DNA from: Fidelibacterota bacterium
GTDB lineage: Bacteria; Fidelibacterota; UBA8477; JABMPR01
Direction: 5' to 3'
DNA length: 42,221 nt
Assembly (NCBI GenBank): GCA_013202495.1
Contig: JABMQQ010000163.1
Location: 1 to 42,221, forward strand
Numbering within the stretch: the first letter of the stretch is position 1; each line of letters starts with the position of its first letter. The position numbers and the translations under genes are program-made. The notes under the pieces were generated by a model. That model made no database searches, was not told where the DNA came from, and was given only the letters and a program-made list of their open reading frames with translations. This document shows positions 1 to 7,680 of the stretch, piece after piece.

Positions 1-22
1 CTCCCAACTGAGCTAAGGCCCC
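1..22 (-). tRNA. tRNA-Ala, 5' part (cut by the window edge)
   Basis: Read on the minus strand, the first 22 bases give a tRNA start: acceptor strand GGGGCCT, U8, A9, D-stem GCTC and D-loop AGTTGGGAG. This matches the 5' end of bacterial tRNA-Ala genes. The 5' end is at position 22 and the gene runs off the left edge, so the anticodon is not visible. A strong promoter lies upstream at 81-108. Confidence 0.85.
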
Positions 23-80
23 TTAAAACATTTCAAAATCCCCTTGCCACTTCCACCAACCACCGGGCAAAGGGATCAGC

Positions 81-108
81 AATATAATCGGCATGAAAGG
101 GCTGTCAA
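81..108 (-). promoter_or_regulatory. Sigma-70-type promoter for the tRNA-Ala gene
   Basis: On the minus strand a perfect TTGACA (-35, positions 103-108) is followed after 16 bases by TATATT (-10, positions 81-86). It points at the tRNA whose 5' end is at 22, which would give a leader of about 50 bases. The placement and near-consensus boxes make this the clearest promoter in the window. Confidence 0.65.
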
Positions 109-182
109 ATCATTTTGATTGGGAAAGTTGGGACGAAAAAATTAAAAAGTAAAATCAATTCGAATTTTGTGAAAATCGACCT

Positions 183-209
183 TTGACTCGGACAATTATT
201 TTCTATTTT
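183..209 (+). promoter_or_regulatory. Possible promoter of the pyr-pur operon
   Basis: TTGACT (183-188) and TATTTT (204-209) are spaced 15 bases apart, about 90 bases before the pyrD start. The spacing is short and the -10 is weak, so this is only a candidate. The rest of the 278-base gap between the tRNA and pyrD shows no recognisable riboswitch, PyrR-type attenuator or terminator hairpin by eye. Confidence 0.3.
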
Positions 210-300
210 AGCAACGTGATAACGGTTCGAAATCCATTACCACCCCCTTCATTTTCCCAAACAAAATCCGTGTCTCCAATAATTCGCAGGATAGGTCAAT

Positions 301-1206
301 TTGCTTTTTCTGGGTAAGGAAATTTCGACCCCGCTCACCCTGGCATCTGGCATACTCGGTATCTCTTTCTCCTCGCTTCAGCGGGTTATCCGTGATGGAG
401 CGGGAATGGTCACCACCAAATCATTAAGCATTGAACCTCGCATAGGTCATGAAGGACCAGTAATAGCTGAATTTGATGGCGGCTTAATTAATTCTGTTGG
501 CCTCACCAATCCAGGTATCGCTGAGGGGCTGGAGGAAGTCGAAAAATTCAAGAGGGGTATTGATGGGGTGGTCATCGTCAGCGTCTTTGGTGCCAATGCG
601 GAAGAATTTGTGCAACTGGCTAAAGCTGTTAACGATTCAACCGCTGATCTCCTTGAACTCAATTTATCATGTCCCAACGTTGAAGATGAATTCAAACGTC
701 CCTTTGCCCTTATGCCGGATAAAATTACTGAGATCGTTTCAGCTGTCAAAGCTGTGAGTAAACTCCCTGTTCTGGCAAAGTTATCTCCCAACGCCAATGA
801 TATTTCAGCCATTGCCAAATTGACCGAAGCATCAGGCGCAGATGGTCTGACTATGATTAATACTCTGGGTCATGGCATGGTCGTCGATGCGGTAGCAAAA
901 CGTCCCGTATTAAGAAATAACTTTGGCGGTATATCTGGACCCTGTATCAAACCTCTGGCTATCAAACTCATCCATGATGCGTATAAGGTGGTCGATATAC
1001 CGATCCTGGGGACGGGTGGTGTGAGCACCGGTCTCGATGCTATTGAGATGATGATGGCTGGAGCTTCTGCTATTGGAGTTGGCTCGGCTGTGTATGACCA
1101 TGGGCTGGATGTCTTTAAATCTATCCGAGAACAAATGGAAACATTCATGGAGGTCCACGGATATGCCGAATATTCGGATCTCATAGGAATTCTAAAGGAA
1201 AATTGA
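301..1206 (+). CDS. pyrD: Dihydroorotate dehydrogenase B, catalytic subunit PyrD
   Basis: This FMN enzyme oxidises dihydroorotate to orotate. The 301-residue length and the active-site stretch LNLSCPNV, with the class 1 catalytic Cys, fit class 1B, which pairs with PyrK and uses NAD. The C-terminal half carries the phosphate-binding GTGGVSTGLDAIEMM and GASAIGVGSAV segments typical of this TIM barrel. The start is TTG at 301: an in-frame stop at 292-294 leaves no ATG or GTG alternative upstream, and AGGA at 288-291 is well spaced. It is the first gene of the pyr-pur run. Its stop overlaps the pyrK start region, which suggests coupled translation of the two subunits. Confidence 0.95.
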   Translation: MLFLGKEISTPLTLASGILGISFSSLQRVIRDGAGMVTTKSLSIEPRIGHEGPVIAEFDGGLINSVGLTNPGIAEGLEEVEKFKRGIDGVVIVSVFGANAEEFVQLAKAVNDSTADLLELNLSCPNVEDEFKRPFALMPDKITEIVSAVKAVSKLPVLAKLSPNANDISAIAKLTEASGADGLTMINTLGHGMVVDAVAKRPVLRNNFGGISGPCIKPLAIKLIHDAYKVVDIPILGTGGVSTGLDAIEMMMAGASAIGVGSAVYDHGLDVFKSIREQMETFMEVHGYAEYSDLIGILKEN

Positions 1207-2003
1207 TCTTGAAGTGTGATCGTCAAACCCTGCCCATTGCCGCGATCCGCGAAGAAAACACCTCCCTCCGTACCTTTACATTTAACGGCAAAGTAAATGC
1301 CGAACCCGGTCAGTTTATCATGCTCACCATTTTCAGTCAGGGAGAGAAACCGTTCTCCATTTTAAATGTGGATGAAAATTCATTCTCTATGACTATTAAG
1401 AATATGGGTCCATTTACAGATAGACTCTTCCATATGGAGGTGGGTGAACTGGTGTCCGTGCGGGGTCCTTATGGCCAATCCTTTAAACGACAGTCTGGCA
1501 ACATCCTCATGGTGGGAGGGGGTTTTGCAACACCACCCCTGAGATTCCTGGCAAAAAAACTCCGAGAAGATGGCGTCAAGCAGCTTGTCAATATTAACGG
1601 TGCCCGTTCGGCCGAAGATTTACTCTATGTTGATGACTTTGAAGTTCTCTGTCATCAATCTCACATAGCTACTGATGATGGATCAATGGGACACCAGGGG
1701 ACCAGTGTTGATGTGATGGAAAAGGTTCTGCAGGAAGAATCTTTTGATCAGATTTATATCTCTGGACCAGAAAAGATGATGAAAGCGGCCGTGGCTGTTG
1801 CCAAAACACATCAAATACCATACGAAGTAAACCTTGAGCGCTATATGAAATGCGGTGTCGGTATTTGTGGATCATGTGTCATGGATCCCACTGGTTTGAT
1901 CCTGTGTATGGAAGGACCCATTGTTGATGATATGACGCTGGACAGTTTAGACGATTTTGGGACAGCACATCGAGGAAAAACAGGGGCTAAAACAGCCCTT
2001 TAA
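1203..2003 (+). CDS. pyrK: Dihydroorotate dehydrogenase B, electron transfer subunit PyrK
   Basis: PyrK passes electrons from PyrD's FMN through FAD and a [2Fe-2S] cluster to NAD. The N-terminal part is a ferredoxin-reductase-like FAD domain (PGQFIMLTIF near residue 40), then a nucleotide-binding domain with GNILMVGGGFATPPLRF. The C-terminus has the cluster motif KCGVGICGSC plus a later Cys (C217, C222, C225, C235 counted from the first TTG). Start choice is uncertain: TTG at 1203 overlaps the pyrD stop but leaves only about 3 bases after the AGGA at 1196-1199, while a second in-frame TTG at 1209 has about 9-base spacing and is attractive. The stop overlaps the first ATG of the next gene. Confidence 0.93.
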   Translation: MILKCDRQTLPIAAIREENTSLRTFTFNGKVNAEPGQFIMLTIFSQGEKPFSILNVDENSFSMTIKNMGPFTDRLFHMEVGELVSVRGPYGQSFKRQSGNILMVGGGFATPPLRFLAKKLREDGVKQLVNINGARSAEDLLYVDDFEVLCHQSHIATDDGSMGHQGTSVDVMEKVLQEESFDQIYISGPEKMMKAAVAVAKTHQIPYEVNLERYMKCGVGICGSCVMDPTGLILCMEGPIVDDMTLDSLDDFGTAHRGKTGAKTAL

Positions 2004-3427
2004 TGCATAATTCTAGGAGCATGAATAAATTGGAAACTGGTAAAAAAACATTAATCCTTGATCTGCACAAGATTGGCGCTTTAAAATTTGGTGAATTCAA
2101 ATTAAAATCAGGTGCCACTTCACCCTTTTACATCGATTTAAGAAGTATCATCTCCTATCCGGCAATTATCAAAAATATTGTGTCCTTGCTTAGGGCAGAA
2201 TTGGCAGATAAAACATTTGATGTTATCACTGGGATTCCATATACAGCCCTGCCACTAGCTGCTCAGGTATCAGTTGAAATAGACACACCCCTGGTCTATC
2301 AACGCAAAGAGGTGAAGGCATATGGTACTGGAAAATTGATTGAAGGCCATTTTAAGGAGGGGCAGACTTGCCTCATCATTGACGATCTCATCACAACAGG
2401 TGAAAGTAAATTTGAAGCCGCTGAAGGCATGGAGCATGCCGGACTTAAAGTGCACGATTTTGTTTGTCTGATTGACCGTAGTTTTAATGGTGAAGACATT
2501 CTGGCTACTAAAGGATATAAACTGAGCTCCATTATTACCGTGGAGGATATGATCTCTGTCCTGGGTGCTGAAGGGAAACTCGATGCTAAGCTCGCTGAAA
2601 AAGTACGTGAATTTGTCGCCACCCCAGTGGATAAGCCACTCAAGAAATTTGCCGATCGCGTTGAATCAACAACATCACCGATGACCAGAAAACTCATGGA
2701 TGCCATGTTGAGAAAGCAATCAAACCTGGTGCTTTCTCTGGATGTTGAGGATACGGCGACATTCTTTGAGATTCTGGAAGCTGCAGGTCCTGAAATCTTT
2801 ATGGTCAAAACTCATGTTGATATCATGAAGGACTTCAATGGAAGCTTTATTCCACGTTTAAAAGCGCTCGCTGAAAGACATGATTTCATTATTTTTGAGG
2901 ATCGCAAATTCGCTGATATCGGTAGCACAGTCCGAAAACAATTTCGCTCCGGAGTATACAAGATTGCTGATTGGGCAGAGTATGTGACGGTCCACATGAT
3001 CGCTGGAGAAGCTATCCTGGATGGATTGTTTGGCGATCTGGATGTCCCCAGATCTGGATTTCTCCTCGCTCGTATGAGTGCCAAGGGAAATCTCATATCC
3101 GAAACCTACACCAGACAAGTTCTGGAAATCGGGAAGCGACGCAAGGAATGTGTGAGTGGTTATATTGGTCACGGTGCCAATGTTGAAGATATCAAACGCT
3201 TCAGAAATAAAATACCTCAGGATCAATTACTCCTCATGCCAGGTGTGAATCTGGATACCAAAGGAGATGGTCTGGGACAACAATATCTCACCGTCGAAAA
3301 TGCAATTGAGGGTGGAGCAGATGCTATCATCGTTGGTAGGGGCATTGTTGCCAGTGCAGATCCTGGTGCAGAAGCAAAACGTTATCGAGAGGCAGCCTGG
3401 AATGCCTTTCAGTCCAAGAATAAATAA
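2003..3427 (+). CDS. pyrE/pyrF: Bifunctional UMP synthase: orotate phosphoribosyltransferase-OMP decarboxylase fusion
   Basis: A single 474-residue protein carries out the last two steps to UMP. Residues about 10-200 are the PyrE domain, with the PRPP loop LIIDDLITTGES (D127-D128). Residues about 225-470 are an OMP decarboxylase with the catalytic D-x-K-x-x-D set at D300, K302 and D305 (FEDRKFADIG), and a phosphate-binding GADAIIVGRGIV near the C-terminus. The domain order and many decarboxylase segments (KTHVDI, DGLGQQY) resemble eukaryotic UMP synthase more than typical bacterial PyrF. The start could be ATG 2003 (overlaps the pyrK stop, no clear SD) or ATG 2021 (AGGAG only 1 base upstream). 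Six extra residues are at stake. Confidence 0.93.
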   Translation: MHNSRSMNKLETGKKTLILDLHKIGALKFGEFKLKSGATSPFYIDLRSIISYPAIIKNIVSLLRAELADKTFDVITGIPYTALPLAAQVSVEIDTPLVYQRKEVKAYGTGKLIEGHFKEGQTCLIIDDLITTGESKFEAAEGMEHAGLKVHDFVCLIDRSFNGEDILATKGYKLSSIITVEDMISVLGAEGKLDAKLAEKVREFVATPVDKPLKKFADRVESTTSPMTRKLMDAMLRKQSNLVLSLDVEDTATFFEILEAAGPEIFMVKTHVDIMKDFNGSFIPRLKALAERHDFIIFEDRKFADIGSTVRKQFRSGVYKIADWAEYVTVHMIAGEAILDGLFGDLDVPRSGFLLARMSAKGNLISETYTRQVLEIGKRRKECVSGYIGHGANVEDIKRFRNKIPQDQLLLMPGVNLDTKGDGLGQQYLTVENAIEGGADAIIVGRGIVASADPGAEAKRYREAAWNAFQSKNK

Positions 3428-3437
3428 AGGGGCCTGA

Positions 3438-4343
3438 ATGAAACACCTAATCTCCATGCGCGATCTCAGCGCAGATAAAACCCTCCAACTGTTAAAGTTG
3501 GCGGAGCGTCTTGAAAAAGACCCAAGTCAGATTGATTTATCCCGGCGCGTGATGGCAGCCATGTTTTATGAGGCATCAACGAGAACCAGAATGTCTTTTG
3601 AATCAGCCATGAAACGTTTGGGTGGCGAGGTCATAGGCATGGTCGGTACCAGTGGCACCTCAGTGGAAAAGGGTGAAACCCTGGCGGATACGGCAAAAAT
3701 CATGGCTCGCTATTCAGATATTATTGTCATGCGCCATCCCATGGAAGGCGCGGCTAGATATGTTTCTGAACAAGTTGACATCCCAGTTGTTAATGCCGGT
3801 GATGGTGCCAACCAGCATCCCACACAATCCCTTTTGGACCTTTATACCATTCTGAAGTCACAGGGAACCCTGAAGGGCTTGAAACTTGCCCTGGTAGGCG
3901 ATCTGAAATATGGACGAACTGTGCATTCATTGGCCTACGCTCTGGCTCCCTTTAAACCAACTTTCTATTTTGTCTCACCAAAATCATTGCGGATGCCAGC
4001 ACACATCCTCAGCGATCTCACCCAAAAGGGAGTGAGTTTTAAAGAAAAAACCACGATCGAAAACATCATTCCTGAAATCGACATCATGTATGTCACTCGT
4101 ATTCAACGGGAACGTTTCCCAGACCGTGAGGAATATGAGAAAGTTAAAAATGCTTATATCATTACAGCCAAACTGCTGACAAAGGCCAAAGACAATATGA
4201 AGGTCCTACACCCTTTACCACGTGTGAATGAAATTACCACTGATGTGGATTCTACGAAGTATGCTTATTATTTCGATCAGGCTGAAAATGGTGTCTATAT
4301 GCGGCAGGCCATTCTGGCCACCTTATTAGGGGAGGCTAAATAA
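3438..4343 (+). CDS. pyrB: Aspartate carbamoyltransferase catalytic subunit PyrB
   Basis: It joins carbamoyl phosphate and L-aspartate in the first committed pyrimidine step. The carbamoyl-phosphate motif STRTRMSFE lies near residues 47-55, HPTQSLLDLYTI near residue 130, and the aspartate-side motif HPLPRVNEI near residue 255. The length (301) matches class B enzymes such as that of E. coli. It starts 10 bases after the UMP synthase stop. Its TAA overlaps the pyrI start (TAATG), with the pyrI SD AGGGGAGG inside the pyrB end. This arrangement implies a coupled catalytic-regulatory holoenzyme, probably feedback-regulated by nucleotides as in E. coli; the regulation is inferred. Confidence 0.96.
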   Translation: MKHLISMRDLSADKTLQLLKLAERLEKDPSQIDLSRRVMAAMFYEASTRTRMSFESAMKRLGGEVIGMVGTSGTSVEKGETLADTAKIMARYSDIIVMRHPMEGAARYVSEQVDIPVVNAGDGANQHPTQSLLDLYTILKSQGTLKGLKLALVGDLKYGRTVHSLAYALAPFKPTFYFVSPKSLRMPAHILSDLTQKGVSFKEKTTIENIIPEIDIMYVTRIQRERFPDREEYEKVKNAYIITAKLLTKAKDNMKVLHPLPRVNEITTDVDSTKYAYYFDQAENGVYMRQAILATLLGEAK

Positions 4344-4789
4344 TGAAAGAATTAAAAGTAGACCCCATCAAAAATGGTACAGTTATCGATCATATCCCTG
4401 CAGGACGGGTTCAACGTGTGCTGGCCATTTTAAAACCGAGAGCAACAGATGTTGTCATGATGGGTATGAATTTTTCCAGTAAAGCGATGAAAAAGAAAGA
4501 TATCATCAAAATTGAGGGACGAGAACTGACTCAGAATGAAGTCAACAGTATTGCCTTGATCGCTCCTGCTGCTAAAGTTAGTATTATCAGAGACTTTAAG
4601 GTGGCACAGAAATCCAGAGTTGAAATCCCAAAGAGGATTGAGGGGCTGGTAGCTTGTCCAAATCCAAAATGTATAACCAATGCTGAACCCATGATGACCA
4701 TCTTTAATCTAGAAGACTGCTCAACCCGAGATCTTGCTTGTCAGTATTGTGAACGTGTTTTCACTGCCGATGAGATGACTCACATCTAA
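4343..4789 (+). CDS. pyrI: Aspartate carbamoyltransferase regulatory subunit PyrI
   Basis: The regulatory chain binds nucleotides and holds PyrB trimers together through a zinc domain. The N-terminal allosteric domain (residues about 1-97) begins with the usual VDPIKNGTVIDHI stretch. The C-terminal zinc domain shows the four Cys in the family pattern: CPNPKC, then later CQYC. The length of 148 is close to that of E. coli PyrI (153). It overlaps pyrB by one base, so translational coupling is likely. Confidence 0.96.
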   Translation: MKELKVDPIKNGTVIDHIPAGRVQRVLAILKPRATDVVMMGMNFSSKAMKKKDIIKIEGRELTQNEVNSIALIAPAAKVSIIRDFKVAQKSRVEIPKRIEGLVACPNPKCITNAEPMMTIFNLEDCSTRDLACQYCERVFTADEMTHI

Positions 4790-4809
4790 TCAATTAGGAG
4801 AATTATAAA

Positions 4810-5301
4810 TTGGCTAAAATTGCAATTATTCTGGGAAGTGACAGTGATCTTCCAGTGCTCGATAAAGGATTCAAAATTATTGAGAAACTGGGTCTGGAAT
4901 TTGAGTTAAGAATTTTATCTGCCCACAGAACCCACGAAGCTGTGGAATCATACATCAAGAGTTTTGATGATCTAGGAATCGAACTGGTTATTGCTGGCGC
5001 AGGAAAAGCAGCACATCTCCCTGGTGTAATAGCTGCCCAAACAGTGAAACCTGTTATTGGCTTACCCATTCGGGCCAGCCTGGATGGTGTAGATGCATTA
5101 TACTCCATTGTCCAGATGCCAGGAGGTATCCCTGTGGCCACTGTGGGTATCAATGCCAGTGACAATGCTGTTTTATTGGCTGCCCAGATACTGGCCGTTA
5201 AATATCCAGAAATAGGTCGCAAGCTGGAAGCGCACAGGATTGAAATGAGAGATGCTGTCTTAGAAAAAGACCGTCAGGTTCAGGAAAAGTATAATAAGTA
5301 A
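4810..5301 (+). CDS. purE: N5-carboxyaminoimidazole ribonucleotide mutase PurE
   Basis: PurE makes CAIR in the sixth step of purine synthesis. The N-terminus has GSDSDLPVLDKG, then LSAHRTHEAVESY, AGAGKAAHLPGVIAA and DALYSIVQMPGGIPVATV. These are class I (bacterial) PurE features, which normally imply a PurK partner; no purK is in the window. The usual AGAGGAAHLPG has Lys in place of one Gly. The start is TTG at 4810 with AGGAG at 4796-4800; the protein then begins MAKIAIILGSDSD as expected. A 20-base gap follows pyrI, so it appears to be in the same operon and links the pyrimidine and purine sections. Confidence 0.94.
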   Translation: MAKIAIILGSDSDLPVLDKGFKIIEKLGLEFELRILSAHRTHEAVESYIKSFDDLGIELVIAGAGKAAHLPGVIAAQTVKPVIGLPIRASLDGVDALYSIVQMPGGIPVATVGINASDNAVLLAAQILAVKYPEIGRKLEAHRIEMRDAVLEKDRQVQEKYNK

Positions 5302-5302
5302 T

Positions 5303-5329
5303 CGTTTTCACTTTGCGAATTGTGAAACG
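5303..5329 (+). other. Hairpin in the purE-purC gap
   Basis: CGTTTTCAC (5303-5311) can pair with GTGAAACG (5322-5329) with one bulged T and a 10-base loop. It begins right after the purE stop. There is no following T-run, so it does not look like a terminator. It may be an RNA processing or stabilising structure; that is speculative. Confidence 0.35.
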
Positions 5330-5348
5330 CTGATAAGGGAATTGAGAT

Positions 5349-6650
5349 ATGTCTGATAGTAAACGTACAGTAAAGTTTGACCGTGCCAATCCATATTACA
5401 ATGGTTCTGTCCAGAATCTCTATTCTGTGATCGATGATCCAGATTCATTGGTTAGTGAAACCAGTATGGGCGGTTCAGTGTTTGATGTTGGGACGATCTT
5501 TGAGATAAAAGACAGTGACACAGCAAGAGCGGGCTTTCGACATTTAGTTTATAGATCGCTAATGGACGTGGATGAGTGGGCTGATATGGAGTCTTATATC
5601 AAAGATCACTGGGGTGAGGATTACTTCCAAAACCAGCCAATCATTCAGGAGACACTGGAAAAAGTAAAGTCTGCAGGTCTCAGAACACACCATCAGGGAA
5701 TGATTGGTCCCGACGATGAAAAACTGTATGTAGGTTCGTTTCCACAGGATCTCAGCAATTTGACAATGATTAAGAAGTACAACATATATAAGCCCGAATC
5801 GGTCACATTCTTGAAATCACATCTTTATGATTATGAAAAGTTTTATGGGAATGATCAATTCGTCATTCCCCTTGAGCAGATTGTTCGGTTTGGTGTAACA
5901 AGCGGATCTTCGATTTTGAGGAAGTATAGCGCGCAAAGTGATTCTGGCAAAAAAGCCTATTTGAGAGAATTGGGTGTGGCAAATGAACTTATCCCCTGGC
6001 AGACTTTTGACGCCCCTTTAATTGACTTGACCACAAAGTATGAACCAGAGGATAGGAATATTTCACGCCAGGAAGCACTGCTAATCTCAGGTATTGGTGG
6101 TGATTTGTTCTCAGAGTCACTGGCACGAGCCATTTTAGCATCTTTCATGGTTCACAGAATATTCAACCGCATGGGATTAAACCTCTGGGATTTGAAATGG
6201 GAGATCGCCAAGGACGGACAGGACCTTGTTTTTGTTGACACACTAGATACAGATTCAGTTCGGGCAACATTGACATGTGAGGTTGAGGGTCATAATTATA
6301 TCGTGAATTTCAACAAGCAGGCCATGAGAGACTATTATATCATCGTTCATGACGATTGGTATGAAGCAGTTAATAAGACTAAGAAAGAAGCGGCTCAAAC
6401 AGGTGAAAACTTCACAGCGATACTCAAACGGGGTCAGGACCAGGGTTTATACCCGGATACTCCAGTTGTGGATGAAGCATTTATGAAAATTCAGGAAGAT
6501 AAATATCTTGTGATTAAAAAATCTATCACTGAAAAGGGAAGTGGTGCTGGATATAAGCAAGAAGTTGCTGATATCGCCAGACGTGAGGTGGACTACTTCC
6601 TGAACACCAAAAACAAAGAATTGTACAAAAAACTAAATGCAATTGACTAA
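5349..6650 (+). CDS. purC: Divergent, long SAICAR synthetase PurC
   Basis: It should condense CAIR with aspartate to SAICAR. At 433 residues it is far longer than common PurC (about 235-315). Family landmarks remain: an N-terminal NGSVQNLYSV segment resembling the GKVKxVY opening, VRFGVTSGSSILRKY (R180) matching the VRNxxxGSxxKR region, then NLWDLKWEIAKD and DTLDTDSVR matching DxKxEFG and DExxPDSxR. The central region about 60-150 and the C-terminus about 380-433 are extra or unrecognised. The position between purE and purS, with no other purC in this nearly complete set, supports the call. The ATG at 5349 follows AAGGGA. Confidence 0.82.
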   Translation: MSDSKRTVKFDRANPYYNGSVQNLYSVIDDPDSLVSETSMGGSVFDVGTIFEIKDSDTARAGFRHLVYRSLMDVDEWADMESYIKDHWGEDYFQNQPIIQETLEKVKSAGLRTHHQGMIGPDDEKLYVGSFPQDLSNLTMIKKYNIYKPESVTFLKSHLYDYEKFYGNDQFVIPLEQIVRFGVTSGSSILRKYSAQSDSGKKAYLRELGVANELIPWQTFDAPLIDLTTKYEPEDRNISRQEALLISGIGGDLFSESLARAILASFMVHRIFNRMGLNLWDLKWEIAKDGQDLVFVDTLDTDSVRATLTCEVEGHNYIVNFNKQAMRDYYIIVHDDWYEAVNKTKKEAAQTGENFTAILKRGQDQGLYPDTPVVDEAFMKIQEDKYLVIKKSITEKGSGAGYKQEVADIARREVDYFLNTKNKELYKKLNAID

Positions 6651-6727
6651 TAGCGAGATTAGACACCACATTTTTTCAGGAATATGAATAGATATTCGTT
6701 CTTAGGACAAACCATGAAGGGTGAAAT

Positions 6728-6976
6728 ATGTTAAAAGCAATCGTAACTGTCATGTTAAAAAAAGGAATCTTCGATCCACAGGGAAGAGCCGTTCAGAACG
6801 GTCTGGATTCGATCGGTTTTGACCAGGTCAAAAAAGTCAGAGTTGGCAAGCAGCTTGAAATGGACCTGGAGATGACCGACATGGCAACTGCAGAAGCTTC
6901 TGTCCACGATATGTGTGATAAAATGTTGGCCAATCCTGTTGTCGAATCCTATAGCTTTGAGATCAAGGAGGCCTGA
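6728..6976 (+). CDS. purS: FGAM synthase subunit PurS
   Basis: PurS is the small dimeric bridging subunit of the three-part formylglycinamidine ribonucleotide synthase, linking PurQ and PurL for ammonia channelling. The protein has 82 residues, with the usual opening (an MLKAIVTVMLKKGIFDPQG-like strand), VRVGKQLEMDLE in the middle and CDKMLANPVVESYSFEI at the end. Its presence shows that the short PurL here is the PurS-dependent type. The TGA overlaps the purQ start (TGATG), and AAGGAGG at 6965-6971 serves purQ. A 77-base gap separates it from purC. Confidence 0.95.
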   Translation: MLKAIVTVMLKKGIFDPQGRAVQNGLDSIGFDQVKKVRVGKQLEMDLEMTDMATAEASVHDMCDKMLANPVVESYSFEIKEA

Positions 6977-7677
6977 TGAATTGGGGAGTTCTTTTATTTC
7001 CTGGTTCTAATTGCGCTGAAGATTGCTTTCATGCCGTTGATAAGATCCTGGGGAAACCCGTCAAATACTTGTGGCACAAGGATACTGATCTGGGAGATGT
7101 AGACGCGATAATCATTCCTGGTGGATTCTCCTATGGAGACCATTTACGCCCGGGAGCCATCGCACATCTTTCACCAGCTATGACAGCCGTAAAGGAATTC
7201 GCTGCTGGAGGGGGTCTGGTCATTGGTATATGCAATGGTTTTCAGATATTAACTGAATCCAGAATGTTGCCCGGTAGTCTGCTTCAAAATCGTGGACTCA
7301 AATTTCTATGCCAGGATCAGAGTTTGAAAGTGGATAACGCAGATACACCATTCACAAGCGAGTATGCCTCAGGAGATGTGGTTGGATTTCCAATTGCTCA
7401 CAATGAAGGTAATTACTATGCAGCTCCTGACACAATTGCTGAGATGGAAGCCAACGGACAAATTCTCTTTCGCTATTGCAGCCCCGACGGTGAAGTTAGT
7501 GAGGGCACAAATCCAAATGGCTCAATAAATAGTATCGCAGGAATTATTAATCGAACAGGCAATGTTGTTGGCATGATGCCGCATCCCGAGCGTAGTGCAG
7601 ATAGTGTTTTGGGATTAAGTGATGGCAAAGGGGTTTTTGTCTCGATGCTAAAACACCTCGAAGCGAAACACGGTTAG
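6976..7677 (+). CDS. purQ: FGAM synthase glutaminase subunit PurQ
   Basis: PurQ is a class I glutamine amidotransferase that supplies ammonia to PurL. The family features are GSNCAEDCFHAVD at the N-terminus, PGGFSYGDHLRPGA, the nucleophile elbow GICNGFQIL with the catalytic Cys, and PHPERS near the C-terminus with the His-Glu part of the triad. The 233-residue length is typical of stand-alone PurQ. It overlaps purS by one base and is followed by purL after 3 bases, matching a co-translated complex. Confidence 0.97.
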   Translation: MNWGVLLFPGSNCAEDCFHAVDKILGKPVKYLWHKDTDLGDVDAIIIPGGFSYGDHLRPGAIAHLSPAMTAVKEFAAGGGLVIGICNGFQILTESRMLPGSLLQNRGLKFLCQDQSLKVDNADTPFTSEYASGDVVGFPIAHNEGNYYAAPDTIAEMEANGQILFRYCSPDGEVSEGTNPNGSINSIAGIINRTGNVVGMMPHPERSADSVLGLSDGKGVFVSMLKHLEAKHG

Positions 7678-7680
7678 ACT

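Noticed and set aside
6684-6734. A 16-residue possible leader peptide overlapping the purS start.
   Set aside because: Only weak AGGA-like sequence precedes it, there is no attenuator structure, and such short frames are expected by chance.
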